Of a stretch of DNA of 64,000 bases, positions 37,221 through 46,595 are shown piece by piece. This DNA is from Streptomyces kurssanovii (GTDB lineage: Bacteria; Actinomycetota; Actinomycetes; Streptomycetales; Streptomycetaceae), in contig NZ_BMTN01000004.1 of NCBI RefSeq assembly GCF_014649695.1, positions 186,001-250,000 of the forward strand, read 5' to 3'. The position numbers were made by a program, and so were the translations under genes. The number at the start of each line of letters is the position of its first letter. Positions within the stretch are counted from its first letter, which is position 1. The notes beneath the pieces are model-generated. The model saw only the letters and a program-made list of their open reading frames with translations, ran no database searches and was not told where the DNA came from.

Positions 37221-38815
37221 CCGTTCTCGCCTCGGCCGTCGATGTGACCGGCCCCGAACACACCGCCCACCGCGCCGTGATGCTCGGCCGGCTCGCCGAA
37301 CTGGACGCCGAACACGCGAAGGCGCTCGCCGGCGGCGGCGAGAAATACGTGACCCGGCACCGCGGGCGCGGCAAACTGCTCGCCCGCGAACGCATCGAAC
37401 TGCTGCTGGACCCGGACACCCCCTTCCTCGAACTGTCCCCGCTCGCCGCGTGGGGCAGCGACTACCCGGTGGGGGCCTCGATCGTGACCGGCATCGGGAC
37501 GGTGGAGGGCGTCGAGTGCCTGATCACCGCCAACGACCCGACCGTACGCGGCGGCGCCTCCAACCCCTGGACCCTCAAGAAGGCCCTGCGCGCCAACGAG
37601 ATCGCCCACGCCAACCGGCTGCCGGTGATCTCGCTCGTCGAGTCCGGCGGCGCGGACCTGCCCTCCCAGAAGGAGATCTTCATCCCCGGCGGGGCCCTGT
37701 TCCGCGACCTGACACGCCTGTCGGCGGCCGGCATCCCCACGATCGCCGTCGTCTTCGGCAACTCGACCGCCGGCGGCGCCTATGTGCCCGGCATGTCCGA
37801 CCACACGATCATGATCAAGGACCGGTCGAAGGTCTTCCTGGGCGGTCCGCCGCTGGTGAAGATGGCGACGGGCGAGGAGAGCGACGACGAGTCGCTCGGC
37901 GGCGCCGAGATGCACGCCCGCACCTCCGGACTCGCCGACCACTTCGCCCTCGACGAGCCCGACGCGCTGAGCCAGGCCCGGCGGATCGTCGCCCGCCTCA
38001 ACCACCGCAAGGCCCACCCCGACCCCGGCCCGGCAGAGCCGCCCAAGTACGCGGCAGAGGAACTGCTCGGGATCGTGCCGGAGGACCTGAAGACCCCGTT
38101 CGACCCGCGCGAGGTCGTCGCCCGGATCGTCGACGGCTCCGACTTCGACGAGTTCAAGCCGCTGTACGGGCCGAGCCTGGTCACCGGCTGGGCCCGGCTG
38201 CACGGCTACCCGGTGGGTGTGCTGGCCAACGCCCAGGGCGTGCTGTTCTCCGCCGAGTCGCAGAAGGCCGCGCAGTTCATCCAGCTCGCCAACCAGCGCG
38301 ACACACCGCTCGTGTTCCTGCACAACACGACCGGCTACATGGTCGGCAAGGAGTACGAGCAGGGCGGCATCATCAAGCACGGCGCCATGATGATCAACGC
38401 CGTGTCCAACAGCCGGGTCCCGCACCTGTCCGTGCTCATCGGCGCGTCCTACGGCGCCGGGCACTACGGCATGTGCGGCCGGGCCTACGACCCGAGGTTC
38501 CTGTTCGCCTGGCCCAGCGCCAAGTCCGCGGTCATGGGTCCCCAGCAGCTCGCCGGCGTGCTGTCCATCGTCGCCCGGGCGTCCGCCGCGGCGAAGGGAC
38601 AGCCCTACGACGACGAGGCCGACGCGGGCCTGCGCGCCATGGTCGAGCAGCAGATCGAGGCGGAGTCGCTGCCGATGTTCCTGTCCGGGCGGCTCTACGA
38701 CGACGGCGTCATCGACCCGCGCGACACCCGGACGGTGCTCGGTCTGTGCCTGTCCGCCATCCACACGGCACCGGTCGAAGGCGCGCGCGGCGGCTTCGGC
38801 GTCTTCCGGATGTGA
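37217..38815 (+). CDS. acyl-CoA carboxylase beta (carboxyltransferase) subunit
   Basis: A 532-residue carboxyltransferase with paired crotonase-like domains: SLVESGGADLPSQKEIFIPGG and FGNSTAGGAYVPGMSDH in the N half, YMVGKEYEQGGIIKHGAM and GASYGAGHYGMCGRAYDPRF in the C half. These are characteristic of methylcrotonyl- and geranyl-CoA carboxylases more than of acetyl/propionyl-CoA types. It receives carboxyl-biotin from the alpha subunit encoded next. GTG 37217 overlaps the upstream gene. Substrate: probably a branched or unsaturated acyl-CoA. Confidence 0.9.
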   Translation: MTVLASAVDVTGPEHTAHRAVMLGRLAELDAEHAKALAGGGEKYVTRHRGRGKLLARERIELLLDPDTPFLELSPLAAWGSDYPVGASIVTGIGTVEGVECLITANDPTVRGGASNPWTLKKALRANEIAHANRLPVISLVESGGADLPSQKEIFIPGGALFRDLTRLSAAGIPTIAVVFGNSTAGGAYVPGMSDHTIMIKDRSKVFLGGPPLVKMATGEESDDESLGGAEMHARTSGLADHFALDEPDALSQARRIVARLNHRKAHPDPGPAEPPKYAAEELLGIVPEDLKTPFDPREVVARIVDGSDFDEFKPLYGPSLVTGWARLHGYPVGVLANAQGVLFSAESQKAAQFIQLANQRDTPLVFLHNTTGYMVGKEYEQGGIIKHGAMMINAVSNSRVPHLSVLIGASYGAGHYGMCGRAYDPRFLFAWPSAKSAVMGPQQLAGVLSIVARASAAAKGQPYDDEADAGLRAMVEQQIEAESLPMFLSGRLYDDGVIDPRDTRTVLGLCLSAIHTAPVEGARGGFGVFRM

Positions 38816-38826
38816 GGACCCCTCCT

Positions 38827-40827
38827 GTGATTTCCACTGTCCTTGTCGCCAATCGCGGCGAAATCGCGTGCCGTGTCTTCCGCACCTGCCGCCGGCTGGG
38901 CATCACGACGGTGGCCGTCCACTCCGACGCCGACGCCACCGCCCTCCACGTGCGGGAGGCGGACGCGGCGGTGCGGCTGCCCGGCGACACACCCGCACAG
39001 ACGTATCTGCGGGGCGAGGCGATCGTCAAAGCGGCGCAGGCGGCGGGCGCCGACGCCGTCCACCCCGGATACGGATTCCTCTCGGAGAACGCGGACTTCG
39101 CACGGGCCGTTGCGGACGCCGGTCTGATCTGGATCGGCCCCCCGGCCGACGCCATCGAGGCGATGGCGTCCAAGACCCGAGCCAAGCAGCTCATGGGCCT
39201 CACCTCCCTGGACCCCGCCTCGGTCACCGACGACGACCTTCCCGTCCTGGTGAAGGCGGCGGCGGGCGGCGGCGGCCGGGGGATGCGCGTGGTCCGCTCG
39301 CTCGTCTCGCTCCCGGCGGAGCTGGCGGCGGCCCGCTCGGAGGCCGCATCGGCCTTCGGCGACGGCGAGGTCTTCGTCGAGCCCTACATCGAGGCCGGAC
39401 GCCACGTCGAGGTCCAGATCCTCGCGGACGCCCACGGCACCGTGTGGGCGCTCGGCACCCGCGACTGCTCGCTGCAGCGCCGCCACCAGAAGGTCATCGA
39501 GGAATCCCCGGCGCCGGGCCTCGGCCCCGAACAGGTCGAGGCACTGCACGCACAGGCAGTGGCCGCCGCACGCGCCGTGGACTACCGGGGCGCCGGCACG
39601 GTCGAGTTCCTCCTCGCCGAGGACGGCCGCGCACACTTCCTGGAGATGAACACCCGGCTCCAGGTGGAACACCCGGTGACGGAAGCGGTCTTCGGCGTGG
39701 ACCTGGTGGCCCTGCAGATCGCGGTCGCGGAGGGCGCGGCCCTGCCGCCGCACCCGCCCACCGCCGACGGACACGCCGTGGAGGCACGCCTCTACGCGGA
39801 GGACCCGTCCTCCGGCTGGACCCCGCAGGCGGGGCGGCTGCACGAGCTGAGCTTCCCCACGGACACGGCCGCGGGCGGCCCGGACCGCCCCGACGGCACG
39901 CCCTGGGTGCGGGTCGACGCCGGATACGCGGACGGAGACGTCATCGGGGTCCACTACGACCCGATGATCGCCAAGGTCATCGCCTGGGCGCCCACCCGCG
40001 CCGAAGCGGTGCGCAGGCTCGCGCACAGCCTCCGCCGGGCACGGGTGCACGGCCCCGTCACCAACCGGGAGCTGCTCGTCGCGTCACTGGAGCACCCCGA
40101 CTTCACCGGCGGGCTGCTCGACACAGGGTTCTACGAGCGGAACCTGGCCGAACTCACCCGGCCGGCCCCCGGTGAGGAGCACGCCGCCGTCGCCGCGGCA
40201 CTCGCCCACGCGACCGGACGCGCCGGCCGGTTCGGCGGCGCCTGGCGCAACCTCCCCTCCGCCGACCAGGTCAAGGGATACGGCGACCACGAGGTCCGCT
40301 ACCGGCCCACCAGGGACGGCGGCTTCGAGCTCGTGGACCGCCCCGGCACCCGGGTCGTGCGGGCGCAGCCGCACCGGGTCACCCTCGAGATCGACGGGGT
40401 CGTACGGACCTACGACGTCACCGACCGCGGCGACACCGTCCACGTCGACTCGCCCGCCGGGGCGTACACCCTCACCCCCCGGCCCCGCTTCACCGACCCG
40501 CAGGACAGGGCCGAACCCGGATCGCTGCTCGCGCCCATGCCCGGGACCGTCGTCCGGGTCGGGGACGGCGTCGTCGAAGGAGCCGAGGTCACCCAGGGCC
40601 AGCCGCTGGTCTGGCTGGAGGCCATGAAGATGGAGCACAGGATCGTCTCGCCCGCCTCCGGCACACTCACCGCACTCCACGCCGTCCCCGGCCGCCAGGT
40701 CGAGGTCGGCGCCCTGCTCGCCGTCGTCACGGAGACCGCCACGGAAGCCGACGCCCGACCGGTCGCGGAAGCCGCCACGGAAAGCGTCCGCGAAGCCGCC
40801 AACGCACAGGAGGACACCGCGCCATGA
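38827..40827 (+). CDS. acyl-CoA carboxylase alpha subunit (biotin carboxylase + BCCP)
   Basis: A 666-residue biotin-dependent subunit. Domains: biotin carboxylase from residue 1 (VLVANRGEIACRVFRTCRRLG), ATP-grasp core with KAAAGGGGRGMRVV and EEMNTRLQVEHPVTE-type motif (LEMNTRLQVEHPVTE), C-terminal biotin carrier domain with EAMKMEH, where Lys is biotinylated (~residue 600). The linker between KTRAKQLM and LPVLVKAAAGGGG is only 14 residues, shorter than in most biotin carboxylases (about 30). Start GTG 38827. Works with the beta subunit to carboxylate the acyl-CoA. Confidence 0.92.
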   Translation: MISTVLVANRGEIACRVFRTCRRLGITTVAVHSDADATALHVREADAAVRLPGDTPAQTYLRGEAIVKAAQAAGADAVHPGYGFLSENADFARAVADAGLIWIGPPADAIEAMASKTRAKQLMGLTSLDPASVTDDDLPVLVKAAAGGGGRGMRVVRSLVSLPAELAAARSEAASAFGDGEVFVEPYIEAGRHVEVQILADAHGTVWALGTRDCSLQRRHQKVIEESPAPGLGPEQVEALHAQAVAAARAVDYRGAGTVEFLLAEDGRAHFLEMNTRLQVEHPVTEAVFGVDLVALQIAVAEGAALPPHPPTADGHAVEARLYAEDPSSGWTPQAGRLHELSFPTDTAAGGPDRPDGTPWVRVDAGYADGDVIGVHYDPMIAKVIAWAPTRAEAVRRLAHSLRRARVHGPVTNRELLVASLEHPDFTGGLLDTGFYERNLAELTRPAPGEEHAAVAAALAHATGRAGRFGGAWRNLPSADQVKGYGDHEVRYRPTRDGGFELVDRPGTRVVRAQPHRVTLEIDGVVRTYDVTDRGDTVHVDSPAGAYTLTPRPRFTDPQDRAEPGSLLAPMPGTVVRVGDGVVEGAEVTQGQPLVWLEAMKMEHRIVSPASGTLTALHAVPGRQVEVGALLAVVTETATEADARPVAEAATESVREAANAQEDTAP

Positions 40828-41954
40828 ACGCCATCGAGACCCAGGAGCACAAGGACCTGCGGGAAGCCGTCGCCGCGCTCGGACGCCGGCACGGCCCCGG
40901 CTTCGACCGTGCCACCCTGTGGGCCGAGGCCGGCAAGCTCGGCTACCTCGGCGTGAACCTCCCCGAGGAGTACGGCGGCGGAGGCGGCGGCATCAGCGAG
41001 CTGTCCATCGTCCTCGAGGAGTCCGGCGCGGCCGGCTGCCCCCTCCTCATGATGATCGTCTCGCCCGCGATCTGCGCCACCGTCATCGCCCGCTTCGGCA
41101 CCGACGAGCAGAAGCGGCAGTGGCTGCCCGGCCTCGCCGACGGCAGCCTCACCATGGCGTTCGGCATCACCGAGCCCGACGCGGGATCGAACTCCCACCG
41201 GATCACCACCACCGCCCGCCGGGACGGTGACGGCTGGACAGTGACCGGCCGCAAGGTCTTCGTCTCCGGCGTCGACATCGCCGACGCGACCCTGATCGTC
41301 GGCCGCACGGAGGACGCGAGGACAGGCAGCCTCAAGCCGTGCCTGTTCATCGTGCCCCGCGACGCCGAGGGCTTCGGCCGGTCGGTGATCGACATGGAAC
41401 TGCAGGCGCAGGAGAAGCAGTTCGAGCTGGTGCTCGACGACGTACGGCTGCCCGCCGACGCGCTCGTCGGCGAAGAGGACGCCGGCCTGCTCCAGCTCTT
41501 CGCCGGGCTCAACCCCGAACGCATCATGACCGCCGCGTTCGCCATCGGCATGGGCCGCTACGCCCTTGCGCAGGCCGTCGAATACGCGAAGACCCGCCAG
41601 GTCTGGAAGGCGCCCATCGGCGCCCACCAGGCCGTCGCCCACCCCCTCGCGCAGGCGCACATCGAACTCGAGCTCGCGAAGCTGATGATGCAGAAGGCCG
41701 CCGCCCTGTACGACGCCGGCGACGACATCGGCGCCGGCGAGGCCGCGAACATGGCCAAGTACGCCGCCGGTGAGGCATGCGTGAAGGCGGTCGACCAGGC
41801 GGTCCACACCCTCGGCGGCAACGGACTCACACGCGAGTACGGTCTCGCGAAGCTCATCGCCGCCGCCCGCGTCGCCCGGATCGCCCCGGTCAGCCGCGAA
41901 ATGATCCTGAACTACGTGTCCCACCAGTCCCTGGGTCTCCCCAAGTCGTACTGA
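40824..41954 (+). CDS. acyl-CoA dehydrogenase
   Basis: A 376-residue FAD acyl-CoA dehydrogenase. Landmarks: GYLGVNLPEEYGGGGGGISELSIVLEE, the flavin segment TMAFGITEPDAGSN, TGRKVFVSGVDIAD, and the C-terminal helix region containing QAVHTLGGNGLTREYGL. Start ATG overlaps the carboxylase stop by 4 nt (ATGA). It introduces the alpha-beta double bond required before carboxylation or hydration. Likely acts on the CoA ester produced by the ligase two genes downstream. Confidence 0.92.
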   Translation: MNAIETQEHKDLREAVAALGRRHGPGFDRATLWAEAGKLGYLGVNLPEEYGGGGGGISELSIVLEESGAAGCPLLMMIVSPAICATVIARFGTDEQKRQWLPGLADGSLTMAFGITEPDAGSNSHRITTTARRDGDGWTVTGRKVFVSGVDIADATLIVGRTEDARTGSLKPCLFIVPRDAEGFGRSVIDMELQAQEKQFELVLDDVRLPADALVGEEDAGLLQLFAGLNPERIMTAAFAIGMGRYALAQAVEYAKTRQVWKAPIGAHQAVAHPLAQAHIELELAKLMMQKAAALYDAGDDIGAGEAANMAKYAAGEACVKAVDQAVHTLGGNGLTREYGLAKLIAAARVARIAPVSREMILNYVSHQSLGLPKSY

Positions 41955-41998
41955 GAGACGACATTCTGGCCGTCCACACACGCCGAGGGAGCGCACAC

Positions 41999-43585
41999 AT
42001 GGTGTTCCGCAGCAGCTACGCAGACGTCCCCGCAGTCGTCGAGCCCATCCACGAGAGCGTGCTCGGAAAAGCCGCCGAGTACGGGGACACCGTCGCCCTC
42101 GTCGACGGAGTGAACGGCACCACCGTCACCTACCGGCAACTCGACCTGTTCCACCGGCGCATCGCCGCCGCGCTCGCCGACGCCGGCCTGCGAAAGGGCG
42201 ACGTCCTCGCGCTGCACAGCCCCAACACGGTCGCCTACCCGGCCGTGTTCTACGGGGCCACCCGTGCCGGCGCCGCCGTCACCACCGTCCATCCGCTGGT
42301 CACGGCGGAGGAGTTCGCCAAGCAGCTGCGCGACTCCTCCGCCCGCTGGATCGTCACCGTCTCACCGCTGCTCGAGGTGGCCCGCAGAGCCGCCGAACTC
42401 GCCGCGGGGATCGAGGAGATCTTCGTCTGCGACCGCGCCGACGGGCACGTCAGCGTCCTCGACATGCTCGGCTCCACCGCGCCGGAGCCCGACGTCACCA
42501 TCGACCCGTCGACCGACGTCGCCGCCCTGCCGTACTCGTCCGGCACGACCGGCGTCCCCAAAGGCGTGATGCTCACGCACCGGTCCATCGCCACCAACCT
42601 GGCGCAGCTCGAACCCGTCGCCCCCGCGGGACCCGGGCACCGCATCCTGGCCGTTCTGCCCTTCTTCCACATCTACGGCCTCACCGCCCTGATGAACGCC
42701 CCGCTCAAGCAGGGCGCGACCGTCGTCGTCCTGCCCCGCTTCGAGCTCGACACCTTCCTCGGCGCGATCCAGGAACACCGCATCAACGGGCTGTACGTCG
42801 CCCCGCCCATCGTCCTCGCCCTCGCCAAGCACCCGGCCGTCGCCACCTACGACCTCTCGTCGCTGGAATACATCCTCAGCGCCGCCGCCCCGCTCGACGC
42901 GAGCCTCGCGGAGGCGTGCTCGAAACGGCTCGGGCTGCCGCCGGTACGGCAGGCGTACGGCATGACGGAGCTCTCACCGGGCACCCACGTCGTACCGCTC
43001 ACCGCGGACAACCCTCCGCCCGGCACCGTGGGCCTCCTGCTGCCCGGCACCGAGATGCGCATCCTCGACCTCGACGGCTCCGGCAGGGAACTCGGCACCG
43101 GCGAAGAAGGCGAGATCGCCATCCGCGGCCCGCAGGTCATGAAGGGCTACCTGGGCCGGCCCGACGCCACCGCCGCGATGATCGACGCGGACGGCTGGGT
43201 CCACACCGGCGACGTCGGGCGCGTCGACGACGACGGCTGGCTGTTCGTCGTCGACCGGGTCAAGGAACTCATCAAGTACAAGGGCTACCAGGTCGCCCCG
43301 GCAGAACTGGAGGCGCTGCTGCTCACCCACGAGGCGATCGCGGACGCGGCCGTCATCGGCGTCGTCGACGACGACGGCAACGAGATCCCGAAGGCGTACG
43401 TCGTACGGCAGCCGGGCGCCGAACACCTGAAGGAGGAGGACATCATCGACTTCGTCACCGGCCAGGTGTCCCCGTACAAGAAGATCCGCCGCGTCGAGTT
43501 CATCGGCGCCGTCCCCCGCGCCGCGTCCGGGAAGATCCTCCGGCGGGAACTGCGGGTCCGCGAGAACGGTACGAAGGAGCAGTAG
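41999..43585 (+). CDS. cinnamate/4-coumarate-type CoA ligase
   Basis: A 528-residue ANL-superfamily acyl-CoA synthetase. P-loop box I is PYSSGTTGVPKGVMLTH; box II includes GEIAIRGPQVMKGYLGRPD; the catalytic lysine lies in PRAASGKILRREL. The protein opening (FRSSYADVPAV) and many internal blocks match, from memory, the S. coelicolor cinnamate:CoA ligase. It forms CoA thioesters of aromatic or branched acids by an adenylate intermediate. ATG 41999 follows GAGGGAG. It probably supplies the pathway substrate for the dehydrogenase and carboxylase. Confidence 0.9.
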   Translation: MVFRSSYADVPAVVEPIHESVLGKAAEYGDTVALVDGVNGTTVTYRQLDLFHRRIAAALADAGLRKGDVLALHSPNTVAYPAVFYGATRAGAAVTTVHPLVTAEEFAKQLRDSSARWIVTVSPLLEVARRAAELAAGIEEIFVCDRADGHVSVLDMLGSTAPEPDVTIDPSTDVAALPYSSGTTGVPKGVMLTHRSIATNLAQLEPVAPAGPGHRILAVLPFFHIYGLTALMNAPLKQGATVVVLPRFELDTFLGAIQEHRINGLYVAPPIVLALAKHPAVATYDLSSLEYILSAAAPLDASLAEACSKRLGLPPVRQAYGMTELSPGTHVVPLTADNPPPGTVGLLLPGTEMRILDLDGSGRELGTGEEGEIAIRGPQVMKGYLGRPDATAAMIDADGWVHTGDVGRVDDDGWLFVVDRVKELIKYKGYQVAPAELEALLLTHEAIADAAVIGVVDDDGNEIPKAYVVRQPGAEHLKEEDIIDFVTGQVSPYKKIRRVEFIGAVPRAASGKILRRELRVRENGTKEQ

Positions 43586-43588
43586 CAC

Positions 43589-44320
43589 GTGACCATCGCC
43601 ACCACGCACGAGCGCGGCATCACCACCCTGACCCTGGACTCGCCGGCCAACCGCAACGCCCTGACGGCGAGGCTCGTCGGCGAACTCACGGAAGCGCTCG
43701 GGAAGTGCGCCCACGACGGGGACGTACGCGCCGTCGTGCTCACACACACCGGCTCCACGTTCAGCGCGGGCGCCGACCTCAAGTCACCCCCCAACCCGTA
43801 CACGTTCGTCGGACTGCTCCGGCAGATCGTGACACTGCCCAAGCCCGTCGTGGCGAGGGTCGCCGGCCATGTGCGGGCCGGCGGCCTCGGGCTCGTCGGC
43901 GCGTGCGACATCGCCGCCGCGAGCTCGGACTCCGACTTCGCGTTCACCGAAGTGCGCATCGGCGTCGCGCCCGCCGTCATCTCCCTGCCGCTGCTGCCCC
44001 GCATGGACCCCCGGGCCGCCGGACGCTACTACCTCACCGGGGAGCGCTTCGACGCGGCGGAGGCCGCCCGCACCGGGCTGCTGACCCTCACCGCGGACGA
44101 CGTCGACACGGCCCTCGCACCGCTCCTCGACGGGCTACGCAGGGCCTCCCCCCAGGGGCTGGCGGCATCGAAGGAACTGGTCACGGCTAGGGTGCTGGAA
44201 ACCTTCGACCGGGACGCGGAGGACCTGGTCCAGCGCTCGGCGTCGCTGTTCGCATCGTCCGAGGCGCGCGAAGGGATGACGGCCTTCCTCGAACGACGGG
44301 ACCCCGCATGGGTGTTGTGA
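43589..44320 (+). CDS. enoyl-CoA hydratase/isomerase family protein
   Basis: A 243-residue crotonase-fold protein with AxxxSAGADL-type oxyanion motif FSAGADLKSPPN and the second oxyanion block VRAGGLGLVGACDIAAAS. Catalyses hydration of the unsaturated acyl-CoA after carboxylation, by analogy with AtuE/LiuC. GTG 43589, 3 nt after the ligase stop. The stop overlaps the TetR start by 13 nt. Confidence 0.88.
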   Translation: MTIATTHERGITTLTLDSPANRNALTARLVGELTEALGKCAHDGDVRAVVLTHTGSTFSAGADLKSPPNPYTFVGLLRQIVTLPKPVVARVAGHVRAGGLGLVGACDIAAASSDSDFAFTEVRIGVAPAVISLPLLPRMDPRAAGRYYLTGERFDAAEAARTGLLTLTADDVDTALAPLLDGLRRASPQGLAASKELVTARVLETFDRDAEDLVQRSASLFASSEAREGMTAFLERRDPAWVL

Positions 44321-44901
44321 CGCCACCGACCGCCAAGGCCCCCAAGCAGGACCGCAGCCGGGCCACCCGGCAGCGGCTGCTGGAGGCCGCGGTGGCCTGC
44401 CTGGCCGAGGTCGGCTGGGCAGGCTCCACGGTCACCGTGGTGGCCGAACGGGCCGGCGTCTCACGCGGGGCGGCACAGCACCACTTCCCGACCCGCGAGG
44501 ACCTGTTCACGGCCGCCGTCGAATACGTGGCCGAAGAGCGCTCGCAGGCGCTGCGGGAGCTCCCGTCACAGAACCGCGCCGCCGTCGTCGCTGCCCTCGT
44601 CGACCTCTACACCGGGCCGCTGTTCCGGGCCGCGCTCCACCTGTGGGTGGCCGCGTCCAACGAGGAACAGCTGCGCCCGCGGGTCACCGAACTCGAGGCG
44701 AAGGTCGGCCGCGAGACCCACCGCATCGCGGTCCGCCTGCTGGGCGCGGACGAGTCCCGCCCGGGCGTCCGCGAAACCGTCCAGGGCCTGCTGGACATGG
44801 CCCGCGGCCTGGGCCTGGCCAACCTCCTCACGGACGACGCGGCCCGCCGGCAGCGGGTGGTGGCGCAGTGGGCGGCACTGGTGGAGAACGCCCTCGGCTG
44901 A
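44308..44901 (+). CDS. TetR family regulator, last gene of the catabolic operon
   Basis: A 197-residue TetR protein with DNA-binding helices RATRQRLLEAAVACLAEVGWAGSTVTVVAERAGVSRGAAQHHF. It starts at ATG 44308, inside the hydratase gene. Being last in the operon, it is probably an autoregulating repressor that responds to a CoA intermediate, acting at the palindrome 34600-34617; this is inference. Confidence 0.88.
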   Translation: MGVVTPPTAKAPKQDRSRATRQRLLEAAVACLAEVGWAGSTVTVVAERAGVSRGAAQHHFPTREDLFTAAVEYVAEERSQALRELPSQNRAAVVAALVDLYTGPLFRAALHLWVAASNEEQLRPRVTELEAKVGRETHRIAVRLLGADESRPGVRETVQGLLDMARGLGLANLLTDDAARRQRVVAQWAALVENALG

Positions 44902-45010
44902 GCCACGGGCGGGACGCGCGCACACGAGCGCTCACCCCGCCCGGCGGGCGGTGACCAGCCCGGCTGCCGGGGCCCGTCCGGGGGCCCGCGCCCGGCTCGG
45001 GCGCTGCGCC

Positions 45011-45086
45011 CGGCCGAGGGGCCTGGGGTCGGCCGAGGGGCCTGCGCCCGGTCGAGGGGCCTGGGGTCGGCCGAGGGGCTTGAGGT
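45011..45086. repeat. 19-nt tandem repeat, four copies, within a geneless region
   Basis: Four contiguous units of 19 nt (45011, 45030, 45049, 45068) follow CGGYCGAGGGGCYTGNGNY. A further unit lies at 45137-45155 and degenerate traces continue to about 45310. Period 19 is not a multiple of three, so this is not a protein repeat. The rest of 44902-45326, between the convergent TetR and citrate synthase genes, holds similar GC-rich sequence and no convincing gene. Confidence 0.75.
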
Positions 45087-45326
45087 CGGCCTTGCGCGTC
45101 GGTCGAGGCGGCTGCGCCGGCCTGGCGACCTGCGCCCGGCCGAGAGGCCTGGGGATGGCCGAGCCGCCCGCCGCAGGCCGAGCGGCACGCGGTCGGCCCC
45201 GCGGGTGGTGACCAGCGTGGCTGCCTGGGACCGTGCGGCGGCGTGCGCCCGGCACGGGGCGGCCGGCGGTCGGCCGAGCGGCCCGCCGCCCGGCGAGAGG
45301 CCTGCGCCCGGCCGGGACGTTCGCCG

Positions 45327-46427
45327 TCAGCCGACGATGTCCTCGTAGCCCGGGATCTCACGCGGGCTGCGGGCAGCCGGGCCCACATAGCGCGCCGAGG
45401 GGCGCACCAGCCGGCCCGTGCGCTTCTGCTCGAGGATGTGCGCCGACCAGCCGGCCGTACGGGCACACGTGAACATCGACGTGAACATGTGCGCCGGAAC
45501 CTCCGCGAAGTCCAGCATGATCGCGGCCCAGAACTCGACGTTGGTCGCCAGCACCCGGTCCGGGCGGCGGTTGTGCAACTCCTCCAGCGCCGCCTTCTCC
45601 AGCGCCTCCGCCACCTCGAAGCGCGGCGCGGCCAGCTCCTTCGCCGTGCGGCGCAGCACGCGGGCCCGCGGGTCCTCCGCGCGGTAGACGCGGTGCCCGA
45701 AGCCCATCAGCCGCTCGCCCTTGTCCAGGGCACGCTTCACGTACGCCGTCGCGTCACCGGTCCGCTCGATCTCCTCGATCATGCCGAGGACCCGGGACGG
45801 CGCGCCGCCGTGCAGCGGACCCGACATCGCGCCCACCGCGCCGGACAGCGCCGCCGCGACGTCCGCGCCGGTGGACGCGATGACACGGGCCGTGAACGTC
45901 GAGGCGTTCATGCCGTGCTCCGCGGCCGACGTCCAGTACGCGTCGACGGCCTTGACGTGCCGCGGGTCGGGCTCGCCGCGCCAGCGGATCATGAACCGCT
46001 CGACGACGGACTCGGCCTTGTCGATCTCGCTCTGCGGAACCATCGGCAGACCCTGGCCACGGGCACTCTGTGCCACGTACGAGAGCGCCATCACGGCCGC
46101 CCGCGCCAGGTCGTCACGGGCCTGCGCCTCATCGATGTCGAGCAGCGGTTTGAGACCCCACACAGGCGCGAGCATCGCCAGTGCCGACTGCACGTCGACC
46201 CGGATGTCGCCGGAGTGCACCGGGATCGGAAACGGTTCCGCGGGCGGCAGGCCCGGGTTGAACGCGCCGTCGACGAGCAGGCCCCACACGTTCCCGAAGG
46301 ACACGTGCCCGACCAGTTCCTCGATGTCGACGCCCCGGTAGCGGAGCGAGCCGCCCTCCTTGTCCGGTTCGGCGATCTCCGTCTCGAACGCGACGACTCC
46401 CTCGAGTCCAGGTACGAAGTCGGACAT
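45327..46427 (-). CDS. citrate synthase family protein (citrate synthase 2)
   Basis: A 366-residue citrate synthase-like enzyme. The substrate-binding motif [20 protein letters not shown] and the catalytic histidine region [14 protein letters not shown] are intact. Short length and domain order fit the streptomycete citrate/methylcitrate synthase 2 group; it condenses acetyl- or propionyl-CoA with oxaloacetate. Start ATG 46427 ([10 protein letters not shown]) follows TTGAGGAG; six residues could precede it. Divergent from pdxH. Confidence 0.9.
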   Translation of the reverse strand: MSDFVPGLEGVVAFETEIAEPDKEGGSLRYRGVDIEELVGHVSFGNVWGLLVDGAFNPGLPPAEPFPIPVHSGDIRVDVQSALAMLAPVWGLKPLLDIDEAQARDDLARAAVMALSYVAQSARGQGLPMVPQSEIDKAESVVERFMIRWRGEPDPRHVKAVDAYWTSAAEHGMNASTFTARVIASTGADVAAALSGAVGAMSGPLHGGAPSRVLGMIEEIERTGDATAYVKRALDKGERLMGFGHRVYRAEDPRARVLRRTAKELAAPRFEVAEALEKAALEELHNRRPDRVLATNVEFWAAIMLDFAEVPAHMFTSMFTCARTAGWSAHILEQKRTGRLVRPSARYVGPAARSPREIPGYEDIVG

Positions 46428-46440
46428 CAGGCGGCTCCTC

Positions 46441-46468
46441 AAGACGTGTGCGACAAGACGTGTGCGAC
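46441..46468. repeat. 14-nt direct duplication in the citrate synthase leader
   Basis: AAGACGTGTGCGAC occurs twice head-to-tail (46441-46454 and 46455-46468), 13 nt upstream of the citrate synthase start. The remaining divergent region to 46729 contains a possible pdxH leader hairpin and otherwise nothing I can name. Confidence 0.6.
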
Positions 46469-46595
46469 AAAGGCGGGTGCGGCATACGGCTGCCGACGGG
46501 CAGGTCGGTCACTCCGGTGATGCCCCGTGCGGCCGGTGGTCACCCAACCGCCGGGGAGGCAGGCACGATATCCCCTGGTGTATGGAGGCCACAGT

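Noticed and set aside
34678-44901. Natural-product biosynthetic gene cluster
   Set aside because: CoA ligase, carboxylase, dehydrogenase and hydratase form a catabolic set; no PKS, NRPS, terpene synthase or tailoring genes are present.
44607-45466. Arg/Pro/Gly-rich frames across the 45-kb repeat region on both strands
   Set aside because: The underlying repeat has a 19-nt period, so translated repeats are accidental.
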